This document shows positions 1-8,118 of a stretch of 64,000 nt of DNA, in pieces. Below the pieces are notes generated by a model that saw nothing but the letters and a program-made list of their open reading frames with translations, did not search any database and had not been told where the DNA came from. The position numbers and the translations under genes are program-made. Location of the stretch: contig NZ_CP008953.1 in NCBI RefSeq assembly GCF_000732925.1, forward strand, positions 2,728,001-2,792,000. The letters run 5' to 3'. Position 1 is the stretch's first letter. Each line of letters begins with the position of its first letter. This DNA is from Amycolatopsis japonica. GTDB taxonomy: Bacteria > Actinomycetota > Actinomycetes > Mycobacteriales > Pseudonocardiaceae.

Positions 1-217
1 CCTGCTCGTCCACCGGCTCGTTCTCGTGCGGATCCGGCAGCACCTCCGGCTCCCCATGGCCGAACGCGGGGCTCTTGAGCAGGGCGGACGCCTCTTCGAA
101 GCCGCTGACCACGAAGAACCCGTCGGCGGCCGCGAAGACCGGGCCGCGGTCGAAGACCTGACGGTAGAACGGGTACGGATCGGTCCTGGTCTCCGGCGTG
201 AGCAGGTTCTCGAGCAT
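1..217 (-). CDS. cytochrome P450, N-terminal fragment (cut by window edge)
   Basis: Only the first 72 codons lie in the window. The translation begins MLENLLTPETRTDPYPFYRQ and continues with FFVVSGFEEASALLKSPAFG, the usual opening of a soluble bacterial cytochrome P450 (the DPYPFYR segment, then the beta-1 strands, then a helix that marks an inactive-or-bound substrate channel lid). The heme-binding cysteine and I-helix lie outside. The ATG at 217 is preceded by a weak AGGATCGG-like ribosome site. It is transcribed away from the small ORF at 335 and glmS, so 218-334 is a divergent promoter region. A substrate cannot be assigned. Confidence in the family is good from the N-terminal pattern alone. 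Confidence 0.75.
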   Translation of the reverse strand, partial: MLENLLTPETRTDPYPFYRQVFDRGPVFAAADGFFVVSGFEEASALLKSPAFGHGEPEVLPDPHENEPVDEQ

Positions 218-280
218 GAGCCGATCCTAGGCGCGGCGGCGTCGGCCGAGTCGGCCGCCGAGGTCCGTGTCGGCTCACGA

Positions 281-314
281 GCCAGTTCTTGCCCGATTTC
301 GGGCAAGAACTGGC
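281..314. repeat. perfect 15-bp inverted repeat (hairpin)
   Basis: Arms 281-295 (GCCAGTTCTTGCCCG) and 300-314 are exact reverse complements around a 4-nt ATTT loop. It lies in the divergent gap between the P450 start (217) and the small ORF (335). There it could be a regulator-binding palindrome, or one of the intergenic hairpins scattered through this window (see 51983 and 59944). It has no U-tract, so it is not a classic terminator. Confidence 0.7.
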
Positions 315-334
315 GTTTCGGCAGCCGGATGTGC

Positions 335-607
335 ATGATGAGCTCCGTGGAGGACGCGGACATCGTCGAGCAGGTGGCCTTGTCGACAGGTTTGTCGACG
401 GCCATCGCCGCCCGTGTCGTCGAGGACGTCCTGGCGTTCTACCGGCAGCCCGCCGAGCAGTACGTCCGGTCCAGGCACGCCCAGTTGCAGGCGGAGGGCA
501 GGAAGAACCCCGAGATCTTCCCCCTGATCGCCGGTGAGCTGAGCCGCCGTCTCGTCGCGCCTCCCGACCTGTCCGAGCGGCAACTGCGCCGCATCGTCTA
601 CGGCTGA
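335..607 (+). CDS. small conserved-looking hypothetical protein upstream of glmS
   Basis: About 90 residues, starting MMSSVEDADIVEQVALSTGL. It is predicted to be all-helical and charged, with no signal peptide or membrane segment. It contains a repeated Arg/Glu pattern (RSRHAQLQAEGRKNPEIFPL) and ends RRLVAPPDLSERQLRRIVYG. The stop lies 41 nt before glmS on the same strand, so the two may be co-transcribed. The longer frame back to position 26 is rejected because it is antisense to the P450 and crosses the hairpin. ATG 335, ATG 338 or GTG 347 could be the start; none has a strong ribosome site. I do not recognise the family. Confidence 0.5.
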   Translation: MMSSVEDADIVEQVALSTGLSTAIAARVVEDVLAFYRQPAEQYVRSRHAQLQAEGRKNPEIFPLIAGELSRRLVAPPDLSERQLRRIVYG

Positions 608-648
608 CGGACCACGCCCGTCCGTTTTCTTTGTGAGGTTGACTCGTC

Positions 649-2469
649 ATGTGCGGAATCGTCGGCTACATCGGCGGCCAGAACGCCGCTCCGATCCTGA
701 TCGAGGGGCTGACGCGGCTGGAGTACCGCGGCTACGACTCGGCCGGGATCTCCGTCCTCGGCGGTAAGGGCGCCCAGGTGCACCGGATCGTGGGGCGGGT
801 GCGGAACCTGACGGCCGCGCTGCCCAAGCGGCTCGCGGGCAAGGTCGGCATCGGGCACACGCGGTGGGCGACGCACGGTCCCGCGACCGAGGCGAACGCC
901 CATCCGCACGTGTCCGAAGACGGCCGGATCTCCGTGGTGCACAACGGGATCATCGACAACGCCGACGCGCTGCGGGAGCAGCTCACCCAGGCGGGGGTGA
1001 CGCTGTCGTCGGAGACCGACACCGAGGTGCTCGCCCATCTGATCGCGCGGTCGGGTGCGAAGACGCTGGAAGACGCGGTCGTCGAGGCCGTCTCCCGCGT
1101 CACCGGCACCTACGCGATCGCCGTGACCGACACCGAACACCCCGACCGTGTCGTGGTCGCGCGGAACGGCTCGCCGCTGATCATCGGCGTCGGCGACCGG
1201 GAGATGTTCGTCGCCAGCGACCTTTCCGCGCTGGTCCGGCACACGTCGCAGGTGGTGCACCTCGACGACGGCGAGTTCGCCAGCGTCTCCGCCACCGGCT
1301 ACCGCACCTTCACCGTCGACGAGAGCGACACCGGCAAGGCCGCGACCGCGATCGACATCCAGGCCGACGATCTCGACCTCGGCGGTCACCAGCACTACAT
1401 GTACAAGGAGATCCAGGAGCAGCCGGAATGCCTGGAGCGCATGATCCGGGGCCGCCTCGACGACCGGTTCGGAGTGTCCCGTTTGGACGGTCTGAACCTG
1501 ACTCCCCGTGATCTGCGCGGTTTCGCGCGTGTGAAGATCCTCGGCTGCGGTTCGGCGTACTACGCGGGCCAGATCGGCGCCACCATGATCGAGGACCTGG
1601 CACGGGTCCCGGCCGACGCGGAGGCGGCGTCCGAGTTCCGCTACCGCAACCCCATCATCGAAGCGGACACCCTCTACATCGCGGTCAGCCAGTCCGGCGA
1701 GACCGCGGACACCGCGTTCGCCGTCGAAGAGGTCAAGCGCAAGGGCGGCCGGGTGGTCGGCCTGGTGAACGTCGTCGGCTCGACGATCGCGCGGGCCTGC
1801 GACGGCGGCCTGTACCTGCACGCCGGTCCGGAGATCGCGGTCGCCTCGACCAAGGCGCTCACCAACATGGCCGTCGGCTTCGCGATGATCGCGCTGGCCC
1901 TCGGCCGCGTCCGCGACCTGTCCAACGCGGACGGGCAGCGCATCGTCGCGGCGTTGCGGGCGCTGCCGAAGCAGGTCGCGGCCATCGTCGAAGCCGAGTC
2001 CCAGATCGCCGAGCACGCCAAGATCTGCGCCGACGCGCGCAGCCTGTTCTTCATCGGCCGGGTCCGTGGCTTCCCGGTGGCGCGGGAGGGCGCGCAGAAG
2101 TTCAAGGAGATCTCGTACCGGCACGCGGAGGCCTACCAGACCTCGGAACTCAAGCACGGCCCGCTCGCGCTGATCGACGAGGAGCTGCCGACGGTCGCGA
2201 TCGTGCCGTCCGACGACCTCGCCGACCGCAACCTGGCCGCGATGCAGCAGATCAAGGCGCGCAAGGGGCAGGTGCTGGCGATCACGCACGACGACGTGGA
2301 CTTCGGCGATCTCGACGTGCCGCGGTTCGTGGTGCCGCGTTCGGAGCCGGAACTCGACCCGATCCTGCTCACGATCCCGCTGCAGCTGCTGGCCTACCAC
2401 GCCGCGCTGATCCTCGGCCACGACATCGACAAGCCCCGGAACCTCGCGAAGTCCGTCACCGTGGAATGA
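649..2469 (+). CDS. glmS: glutamine--fructose-6-phosphate aminotransferase (isomerizing)
   Basis: 606 residues, the normal family length. It makes glucosamine-6-phosphate from fructose-6-P and glutamine, the first step to UDP-GlcNAc for peptidoglycan. The N-terminus MCGIVGYIGG provides the Cys2 nucleophile of the class II glutamine amidotransferase domain (about 1-235), with the TRWATHG and HNGIIDN motifs. Two SIS sugar-isomerase domains follow, with SQSGETADT and later ELKHGPLALIDE, and the C-terminus is PRNLAKSVTVE as in bacterial GlmS. Actinomycetes often carry more than one GlmS copy, so this need not be the only one. No glmS ribozyme-like element is visible in the short leader. Confidence 0.97.
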   Translation: MCGIVGYIGGQNAAPILIEGLTRLEYRGYDSAGISVLGGKGAQVHRIVGRVRNLTAALPKRLAGKVGIGHTRWATHGPATEANAHPHVSEDGRISVVHNGIIDNADALREQLTQAGVTLSSETDTEVLAHLIARSGAKTLEDAVVEAVSRVTGTYAIAVTDTEHPDRVVVARNGSPLIIGVGDREMFVASDLSALVRHTSQVVHLDDGEFASVSATGYRTFTVDESDTGKAATAIDIQADDLDLGGHQHYMYKEIQEQPECLERMIRGRLDDRFGVSRLDGLNLTPRDLRGFARVKILGCGSAYYAGQIGATMIEDLARVPADAEAASEFRYRNPIIEADTLYIAVSQSGETADTAFAVEEVKRKGGRVVGLVNVVGSTIARACDGGLYLHAGPEIAVASTKALTNMAVGFAMIALALGRVRDLSNADGQRIVAALRALPKQVAAIVEAESQIAEHAKICADARSLFFIGRVRGFPVAREGAQKFKEISYRHAEAYQTSELKHGPLALIDEELPTVAIVPSDDLADRNLAAMQQIKARKGQVLAITHDDVDFGDLDVPRFVVPRSEPELDPILLTIPLQLLAYHAALILGHDIDKPRNLAKSVTVE

Positions 2470-2500
2470 TTTCCGCCCTCAGCGATCGAGGGAGTCCGCG

Positions 2501-2860
2501 ATGAGGCAGTACCTGCTCGCCGTCCAGCTCGACGAAAGCGAGCGGGACGCGCCCGAGGACGAGGTCCGGGCCATGCTGGCCAGGACGGGCAAGGTCACCG
2601 ACGAGATGAAGGCCGCCGGGTCGTGGGTCTTCGTCGGCGGGCTCGAGCATTCGGACGCCTCCACGGTCGTCCGGCCCGCCGGCGGCACGACCACGATCAC
2701 CGACGGCCCGTTCGCCGAGACGAAGGAACAGCTCGGCGGCTTCTGGGTGATCCAGGTCGAGGACCTCGACCAGGCGCTGGCCTGGGCGCGGAAATGCGCG
2801 CTGGCCTGCGGGCAGCCGATCGAGGTGCGGCCGTTCGGCGACCCGTCGCTCCGGCGGTGA
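2501..2860 (+). CDS. DGPF/YCII-domain protein, partner of the ECF sigma factor
   Basis: 119 residues with the DGPF motif in GGTTTITDGPFAETKEQLGG, followed by the GFWVIQVEDLDQALAWARK segment typical of YCII-related (DGPF) proteins, small alpha/beta dimeric folds of unknown biochemical role. Its TGA overlaps the ATG of the sigma-factor gene (TGATG at 2858-2862), so the two are translationally coupled. In ECF42-type systems DGPF genes are the standard neighbours of the sigma factor, which supports both annotations. It starts at ATG 2501, 31 nt after glmS. Confidence 0.85.
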   Translation: MRQYLLAVQLDESERDAPEDEVRAMLARTGKVTDEMKAAGSWVFVGGLEHSDASTVVRPAGGTTTITDGPFAETKEQLGGFWVIQVEDLDQALAWARKCALACGQPIEVRPFGDPSLRR

Positions 2861-4041
2861 TGGACGTCGACGGGATCTACCGGGCGGAGTACGGCCGGTG
2901 CGTGGCCACCCTGACGCGCCTCCTCGGCGACATCTCGCTCGCCGAGGAGGCCGTTCAGGACGCGTTCGCGACGGCGGTCGAGAAGTGGGAGAAGACGCCG
3001 CCCAATCCGGGCGCGTGGATCGTGACCACCGCCCGCAACCGCGCGATCGACCGCCTGCGCCGGGAATCCACCCGCGAGGCACGGCACGCCCAGGCGTTGC
3101 TCCTGCACGCGCCGGACGAACCGCGCGAGGTGGGGCCGGTACGCGACGACCAGCTCCGCATGATCTTCACCTGCTGCCATCCGGCGCTTTCGCCGCCCGC
3201 GCGGGCGGCGCTCACCCTGCGCCTGCTCGGCGGGCTGGAGGTGGGGGAGATCGCGCGGGCGTACCTCGTCCCGGAAACGACCGTCTCCCAGCGGATCGTC
3301 CGCGCGAAGAAGAAGATCCGCGACGCGGGAATCCCGTACCGGGTGCCGGGGGAGGGCGAACTGCCCGAGCGGCTGGACTCCGTCCTCACCGTGCTCTACC
3401 TGGTGTTCAACGAGGGGTACACGTCCACGTCGGGTGAGCTGCTGCGGACGGACCTCTGCCTGGAGGCGATCCGGCTCGCGCGGGCGCTCGCCGAGCTGAT
3501 GCCCGGTGAGCCGGAGGTGACCGGGCTGCTGGCGCTGCTCCTGCTCACCGAAGCGCGGCGGCCGGCGCGGGTGGGGCCGTCCGGTGAGCTGGTGGTGCTC
3601 GCGGAGCAGGACCGGTCGCTGTGGAACCGGGAACTGATCGCCGAAGGACACGAGCTGGTGCGGCGCTGCCTGCGTCTGGGCCGGCCTGGCCCGTACCAGG
3701 TGCAGGCCGCGATCAACGCCGTGCACACGGACGGCGAAGCGACCGACTGGACGCAGGTGCTGGCGCTCTACGACCAGCTGTGGCGGCTCGCCCCGTCGCC
3801 GGTGGTCGCGCTCAACCGCGCGGTCGCCGTCGCCGAAGTGCACGGCCCGGCGGAGGCGCTGGCCGGCATCGAGGACCTGGACCTGCCGGGCTATCACCAT
3901 CTGCCCGCCACGCGGGCGAATCTGCTGTCCCGTCTCGGCCGGACGGCGGAAGCCGTCGCCGCCTACGACGAGGCGATCGCCTTGGCCACCAACGACACGG
4001 AACGCGCTTTCCTGGCGGCCAAACGGGCAGTCCTGTCGTAG
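2860..4041 (+). CDS. ECF sigma factor with long C-terminal TPR-like extension (ECF42 type)
   Basis: 393 residues. Region 2 (about 1-75) shows YRAEYGRCVATLTRLLGD..LAEEAVQDAF and WIVTTARNRAIDRLRRE. Region 4 (about 115-170) includes LRLLGGLEVGEIARAYLVPE and TVSQRIVRAKKKIRDA, the promoter -35 recognition helix. The remaining 220 residues form the alpha-helical extension characteristic of SigJ/ECF42 proteins, with FNEGYTSTSG, LALYDQLWRLAPSPVVALNR and LPGYHHLPATRANLL. No anti-sigma gene is adjacent, so control is thought to act through the extension. The start ATG at 2860 overlaps the DGPF gene stop. Confidence 0.9.
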   Translation: MDVDGIYRAEYGRCVATLTRLLGDISLAEEAVQDAFATAVEKWEKTPPNPGAWIVTTARNRAIDRLRRESTREARHAQALLLHAPDEPREVGPVRDDQLRMIFTCCHPALSPPARAALTLRLLGGLEVGEIARAYLVPETTVSQRIVRAKKKIRDAGIPYRVPGEGELPERLDSVLTVLYLVFNEGYTSTSGELLRTDLCLEAIRLARALAELMPGEPEVTGLLALLLLTEARRPARVGPSGELVVLAEQDRSLWNRELIAEGHELVRRCLRLGRPGPYQVQAAINAVHTDGEATDWTQVLALYDQLWRLAPSPVVALNRAVAVAEVHGPAEALAGIEDLDLPGYHHLPATRANLLSRLGRTAEAVAAYDEAIALATNDTERAFLAAKRAVLS

Positions 4042-4150
4042 TTTCGGGCAACACTCTGTCCTCAATGGACGGAGGGGTTCCGTTGTCGGACCGGCGGGAA
4101 ACCAACTATTGTCGCCATGACCGCTCGTCCGCCATGACCGGAGGTGACCG

Positions 4151-4912
4151 TTGTACGCCGAAGAGCGGCAGCGCGCCATCCTCAAGCAGGCCAGGCGGAA
4201 CGGCCGGGTCGACGTGGCGACGCTCGCGGCGGCCTTCGAGATCACCAGCGAGACCGTCCGCCGTGATCTGACGGCGCTGGAACGCAGCGGAGTGGTGCGG
4301 CGGGTGCACGGCGGCGCGATTCCCGTCGAACGGCAGGGTATCGAGCCGGGCCTCGACGCCCGTGACGCGGTGATGACCGCGGAGAAGGACCGTATCGCCG
4401 CCGCGGCCCTGGAGCAGCTCCCCGACGGGGGCGCGATCCTGCTCGACGCGGGAACGACGGTGGGCAGGCTGGCGAATCTCGTCCCCTCGGATCGTGACCT
4501 GACCGTGGTCACCCCTTCGCTGCCGAACGCGTGCGCGCTCGCGAACCGGCCCGGCGTCACGCTGATGCTGGTCGGCGGGAGGCTGCGCGGCCACACCATG
4601 GCCTCGGTCGACGGCTGGGCGCTCGACGCGCTCAAGGACACCTACGTCGACGTCGCTTTCCTCAGCACCAGCGGCCTTTCCGTCGAGCGGGGGCTCACCA
4701 CCCCGGACACCGCCGAGGCGATGGTGAAGCGCGCGGCCATCGCGTCCGCGCGGCGGACGGTGCTGCTGGCCGATCACACCAAGATCGGCGACGACCACTT
4801 CGCCCGGTTCGGGGACCTCTGCGATGTCGACACCCTGATCACCGACCGCGGTGCCGAACCGCGGGAGCTCGACGAGATCGGCCAGGCAGGCGTCAAGGTG
4901 ATCATCGTTTGA
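4151..4912 (+). CDS. DeoR/GlpR-family transcriptional repressor
   Basis: 253 residues. The N-terminal winged helix (1-58: YAEERQRAILKQARRNGRVDV..VRRDLTALERSGVVRRVHGGA) has the DeoR signature. The C-terminal DeoRC sensor domain follows (ILLDAGTTVGRLA, VGGRLRGHTMASVDG, LLADHTKIGDDHFARFGDL), which normally binds a phosphorylated sugar. The start is TTG 4151, directed by GGAGG about 6 nt upstream. The stop overlaps the TTG start of the first sugar permease gene (TTGA), so the regulator heads the transporter operon and probably represses it until a sugar phosphate accumulates. Confidence 0.92.
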   Translation: MYAEERQRAILKQARRNGRVDVATLAAAFEITSETVRRDLTALERSGVVRRVHGGAIPVERQGIEPGLDARDAVMTAEKDRIAAAALEQLPDGGAILLDAGTTVGRLANLVPSDRDLTVVTPSLPNACALANRPGVTLMLVGGRLRGHTMASVDGWALDALKDTYVDVAFLSTSGLSVERGLTTPDTAEAMVKRAAIASARRTVLLADHTKIGDDHFARFGDLCDVDTLITDRGAEPRELDEIGQAGVKVIIV

Positions 4913-5802
4913 AGCGTACGGGCGAGCGGCTCGCCGGATACCTGATGACAGCGCCGTTCTACGTCCTCTTCGGCGTGTTCGGCCTTTTCCCGCTGCTCTA
5001 TACCGCGTGGGTGGCGCTGCATCACTGGCATCTGGTCAACGGTGACACCGGGTTCGCCGGCCTCGACAACTTCGGTGTCCTGCTCCAGGATCCGCATTTC
5101 TACAACGCGCTCTTCAACACGGTCAGCATCTTCGTCCTTTCGACCGTCCCTCAACTGTTCGCGGCGCTCGGGCTCGCCGCCCTGCTCGACCGTCCCCTGC
5201 GGGCGAGGACCCTGTGGCGGGCCAGCGTGCTGTTGCCCAACGTCGTCTCCGTGGTCGCGGTGGCGCTGGTGTTCAGCCAGCTGTTCGCGGAGGACTACGG
5301 CGTCGTCAACTGGGCCCTGGGTCTGGTGGGGCTCGATCCGGTGGACTGGCGGTCGGATCGGTTCGCGTCGCATGTGGCGGTGAGCGCGATGGTGATGTGG
5401 CGCTGGACCGGCTACAACGCGCTGCTCTACCTGGCGGCCATGCAGTCCGTGCCGCAGGAACGGTACGACGCGGCGATGCTCGACGGTGCCTCGCGGTGGC
5501 GGAGCTTCTGGTCGATCACGGTGCCCGCGATCCGGCCGACGATCGCCTTCACCGTCGTCGTCTCGACCATCGGCGGGTTGCAGTTGTTCGCCGAGCCGCA
5601 GCTGCTCGACGAAACCGGCGTCAACGGCACCGGTGGCGCCGACCGGCAGTTCCAGACGCTGGCCATGTACTTGTACGAGAAGGGCTTCGGCGAGTTCGAC
5701 GCCGGGTACGCCGCGGCCATCGCGTGGGTGCTGTTCCTGTTCTCGGCGGTGTTCGCGCTGGTCAATTTCTCGCTCGTGCGCCGGATGCGGGGCGGTGAAT
5801 GA
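4909..5802 (+). CDS. carbohydrate ABC transporter permease (MalF/CUT1-type)
   Basis: 297 residues with about six membrane segments beginning LMTAPFYVLFGVFGLFPLLY. The EAA loop that docks the ATPase is visible as YDAAMLDGASRWRSFWSITVPAIRP. Family CUT1 permeases of this length work as heterodimers with a MalG-type partner, which is the next gene (overlap ATGA at 5799). The start is TTG at 4909, embedded in the stop of the DeoR gene. The matching binding lipoprotein and a beta-glucosidase are on the opposite strand at 8.1-10.7 kb. No ATPase gene is nearby; actinomycetes commonly use a shared MsiK-type ATPase (established for Streptomyces). Confidence 0.93.
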   Translation: MKRTGERLAGYLMTAPFYVLFGVFGLFPLLYTAWVALHHWHLVNGDTGFAGLDNFGVLLQDPHFYNALFNTVSIFVLSTVPQLFAALGLAALLDRPLRARTLWRASVLLPNVVSVVAVALVFSQLFAEDYGVVNWALGLVGLDPVDWRSDRFASHVAVSAMVMWRWTGYNALLYLAAMQSVPQERYDAAMLDGASRWRSFWSITVPAIRPTIAFTVVVSTIGGLQLFAEPQLLDETGVNGTGGADRQFQTLAMYLYEKGFGEFDAGYAAAIAWVLFLFSAVFALVNFSLVRRMRGGE

Positions 5803-6632
5803 CCGTGGCTGCGAGAGAACGGACCGGTTTCGTCGTCTATGGGCTGCTGCTCGCCGTCGTCGTCGCGTCGATCTTCCCGTTGTACTGGTCGTTCGTGGTG
5901 TCCTCGAAGGACAACTCGGCCCTCGGTGAGACGACTCCGCCGCTGGTGCCCGGCGGCAACCTGATCGAGAACGTCGAGCGGGTCTTCGGGACCGTCGATT
6001 TCTGGTTGGCGATGCAGAACTCGCTGATCGTCGCCGGCACGGTGACCGTTTCGAACGTGCTGCTCTCCAGCATGGCCGGATTCGCCTTCGCGCGGCTGCG
6101 GTTCCCCGGTCGCGACTCGCTGTTCCTGGTCGTCATCGGCACCGCCATGGTGCCCGCGCAACTCGGTGTCATCCCGCTGTACCTGGTGGTCGGCGAACTC
6201 GGCTGGTACGGACGGCTGGAGGCGGTGATCGTGCCGGGACTGGTCGGCGCGTTCAGCGTGTTCTGGATGCGGCAGGCGTGCGAGGAGGCGATCCCCGGCG
6301 AACTGCTGGACGCCGGCCGCGTCGACGGCTGCTCGACGGTGCGGCTGTTCTGGAACGTCGCCATGCCCGCCATCCGCCCTCAGGCTGCGGTGCTTGGGAT
6401 GTTGACGTTCATGACCGCGTGGAACGATTTCTTCTGGCCACTGATCGTGCTCGACCCCAATGCGCACCCGACCGTTCAGGTGGCGTTGTCGCGGCTGGCT
6501 AGTGGGTACTTCACGGATTACTCGCTGATGCTGACCGCGGCGACCATCGGGGTGCTGCCGGTGGTCGGGTTGTTCATCGTGTTGGCGAGGAAGGTGGTCG
6601 ACGGGGTTATGCGGGGGGCTCCGCGGGGCTGA
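5799..6632 (+). CDS. carbohydrate ABC transporter permease (MalG/CUT1-type)
   Basis: 277 residues. The N-terminal membrane segment is VVYGLLLAVVVASIFPLYWSF. The EAA loop reads EEAIPGELLDAGRVDGCSTVRLF and the conserved TFMTAWNDFFWPLIVL segment lies near the C-terminus. It overlaps its MalF-type partner by 4 bp. The two together form the membrane channel of a sugar importer, probably for beta-glucosides given the GH1 enzyme encoded opposite. The operon ends here: the next gene (HNH endonuclease) is convergent and only a weak 7-bp hairpin (6654-6672) lies between. Confidence 0.93.
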   Translation: MTVAARERTGFVVYGLLLAVVVASIFPLYWSFVVSSKDNSALGETTPPLVPGGNLIENVERVFGTVDFWLAMQNSLIVAGTVTVSNVLLSSMAGFAFARLRFPGRDSLFLVVIGTAMVPAQLGVIPLYLVVGELGWYGRLEAVIVPGLVGAFSVFWMRQACEEAIPGELLDAGRVDGCSTVRLFWNVAMPAIRPQAAVLGMLTFMTAWNDFFWPLIVLDPNAHPTVQVALSRLASGYFTDYSLMLTAATIGVLPVVGLFIVLARKVVDGVMRGAPRG

Positions 6633-6744
6633 GTGGCGTTGAGCTGCCAGGCTGTTGCCGTTTTTCGGCAACGGGGGTCGAGGGCTCGCGGGCAGGGGAA
6701 CGGTGGTCGGCGCCGTGGCGTTGTGGTCGTTTTTCGGCGACGCC

Positions 6745-7983
6745 TCAGAACGGTGGTGGTTCCTCGGCACGGGGTTCATGCAGCGGCGGAGGCGAACTGT
6801 CATAACTCCGCCCCGTGGGCGTGGTGATCGTGAGGGTCCCATCGGAGGCCAACCGATAGTTCCAGCCTGGCTCGTCCTTCAACCGATGATCACGGCGACA
6901 TAGATCGATCAGCTCGGTATCCGCGGTATGGCCACCGTGTTGCCACGGCACCGAATGATCGAGATCGCAAGCCTGCGCCACACGATGACACCCCGGTCTT
7001 CGGCATTCCCGGTCCCGTACCCGCACGAACTCATCCAACCCCGCCGTCGGCCGGTACCGATCCCGGCCAAGATCGAGAACCTGCCCCGAGAGCGGATCGG
7101 TGATGATCCGCCGCAACACGGTGTTCGGTCCGCCGGCGATCTGCCGGGCCAGCGACGCCGGAATGTGCCCGTGTCCGGCCATCTCCGCCGGATCGTCGTT
7201 CAACCCGAGATAAGTGTTGAGGTCCATATAGAGAAACACCTCGGACCGTTCACTCTTCCCACCCTGGCCACCCAGCAGAAGATCAAGGGCGACATCCGCC
7301 CGCAGCTGATCCAGCGTGCGGGTCTCTCCACCGGCCCGCAGTGCTCGTGCTTCGCGGTCGATGCGGGTGTAGGCGGCGGCCACTTTCTCCACCGGGCCGT
7401 CCTCGACTTCGATGGAGGCCACCCCGGTCTCTCCCTGTCGCACAGACAGCCGGCGTCCGGCGCGATTGCGTTCAGTCCGCCGAGCCGCTCCGTCACGGTC
7501 GGCCATCATCGCGGCGTGGTTGGCCGCTTTCCGGATCTGATCGGAGTTCCGGTCCGGTATCCGGTCCTCCAGGACCGCGTCGACCGCGCGGGCATCGTCG
7601 TCGGAGAGCCACGCGGTGGCGGTGGCGACTTTCATCGCCCCATATCCACCCACTTTGCCTTGATCCAGCAGCCCCAGTGTGCGAGGCAGGCGAGACATCA
7701 ACGCCGCCGCCGTCGACACCAGCCCGGCCGCGTGACCGTCCACAACGGACAGTGCGAACGCGACCTCCTGCACCACACTGGCGGCATCGTCGCGATGACG
7801 TCCCAGCTGTCTCAAGGCACGAAACCGGACGGCCTCCAGTCTCGCGATCCCTTCCGACGCCGCGACTGCTGCGGCGATGGCGTCGTTGTCTCCCAATGAA
7901 TCCAGAGAAGCATTGACCTCCCGGAACGCATCCGACTCGGTGATTTCCTTCAAGAGCGCCAGAGTGGCGTTGAGAGTGTCCAC
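6745..7983 (-). CDS. DUF222 / HNH endonuclease domain protein
   Basis: 412 residues. The N-terminal two thirds are the helical DUF222 (13E12 repeat) domain, including LGLLDQGKVGGYGAMKVATAT and RLEAVRFRALRQLGRH. The C-terminal HNH nuclease motif (about 330-385) shows RDRECRRPGCHR, ACDLDHSVPWQHGG and LCRRDHRLKDEPGWNY, so the Cys and His residues of a metal-binding HNH fold are present. These genes are multicopy and mobile-looking in actinobacteria and mycobacteria (REP13E12). Here it sits inside a sugar-utilisation locus, between the two transporter halves. The start is GTG 7983. DNA cleavage activity and target are unknown. Confidence 0.9.
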   Translation of the reverse strand: MDTLNATLALLKEITESDAFREVNASLDSLGDNDAIAAAVAASEGIARLEAVRFRALRQLGRHRDDAASVVQEVAFALSVVDGHAAGLVSTAAALMSRLPRTLGLLDQGKVGGYGAMKVATATAWLSDDDARAVDAVLEDRIPDRNSDQIRKAANHAAMMADRDGAARRTERNRAGRRLSVRQGETGVASIEVEDGPVEKVAAAYTRIDREARALRAGGETRTLDQLRADVALDLLLGGQGGKSERSEVFLYMDLNTYLGLNDDPAEMAGHGHIPASLARQIAGGPNTVLRRIITDPLSGQVLDLGRDRYRPTAGLDEFVRVRDRECRRPGCHRVAQACDLDHSVPWQHGGHTADTELIDLCRRDHRLKDEPGWNYRLASDGTLTITTPTGRSYDSSPPPLHEPRAEEPPPF

Positions 7984-8118
7984 ACCCAGAACTTACAACC
8001 GACCACCGACAGTTTCCGGCCCCAAGAGTGTCGTCGGTTTTCGGCGACGGGCACCTGGGACCCGGAAGCCGGTCGGTCCACCACGTCGCCGATTTCCGGC
8101 AACAGCCAAGACCAACCG

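Noticed and set aside
1..217. Left edge as part of a secondary-metabolite gene cluster because of the P450 and SARP genes
   Set aside because: No PKS, NRPS, terpene synthase or RiPP gene is visible in the window; regulators and a lone P450 are not sufficient.
598..2421. 607-codon open frame antisense to glmS
   Set aside because: Shadow of high-GC third-position bias; no family pattern, while the + strand encodes an unmistakable GlmS.
4909..6632. Missing ABC ATPase as evidence of a broken transporter
   Set aside because: CUT1 sugar transporters of actinomycetes commonly share a single MsiK-type ATPase encoded elsewhere.
6654..6672. Hairpin GTTGCCG-TTTTT-CGGCAAC as terminator of the permease operon
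   Set aside because: Only 7 bp of stem with the T-run in the loop instead of after the stem; kept only as a possible flanking motif of the HNH gene.
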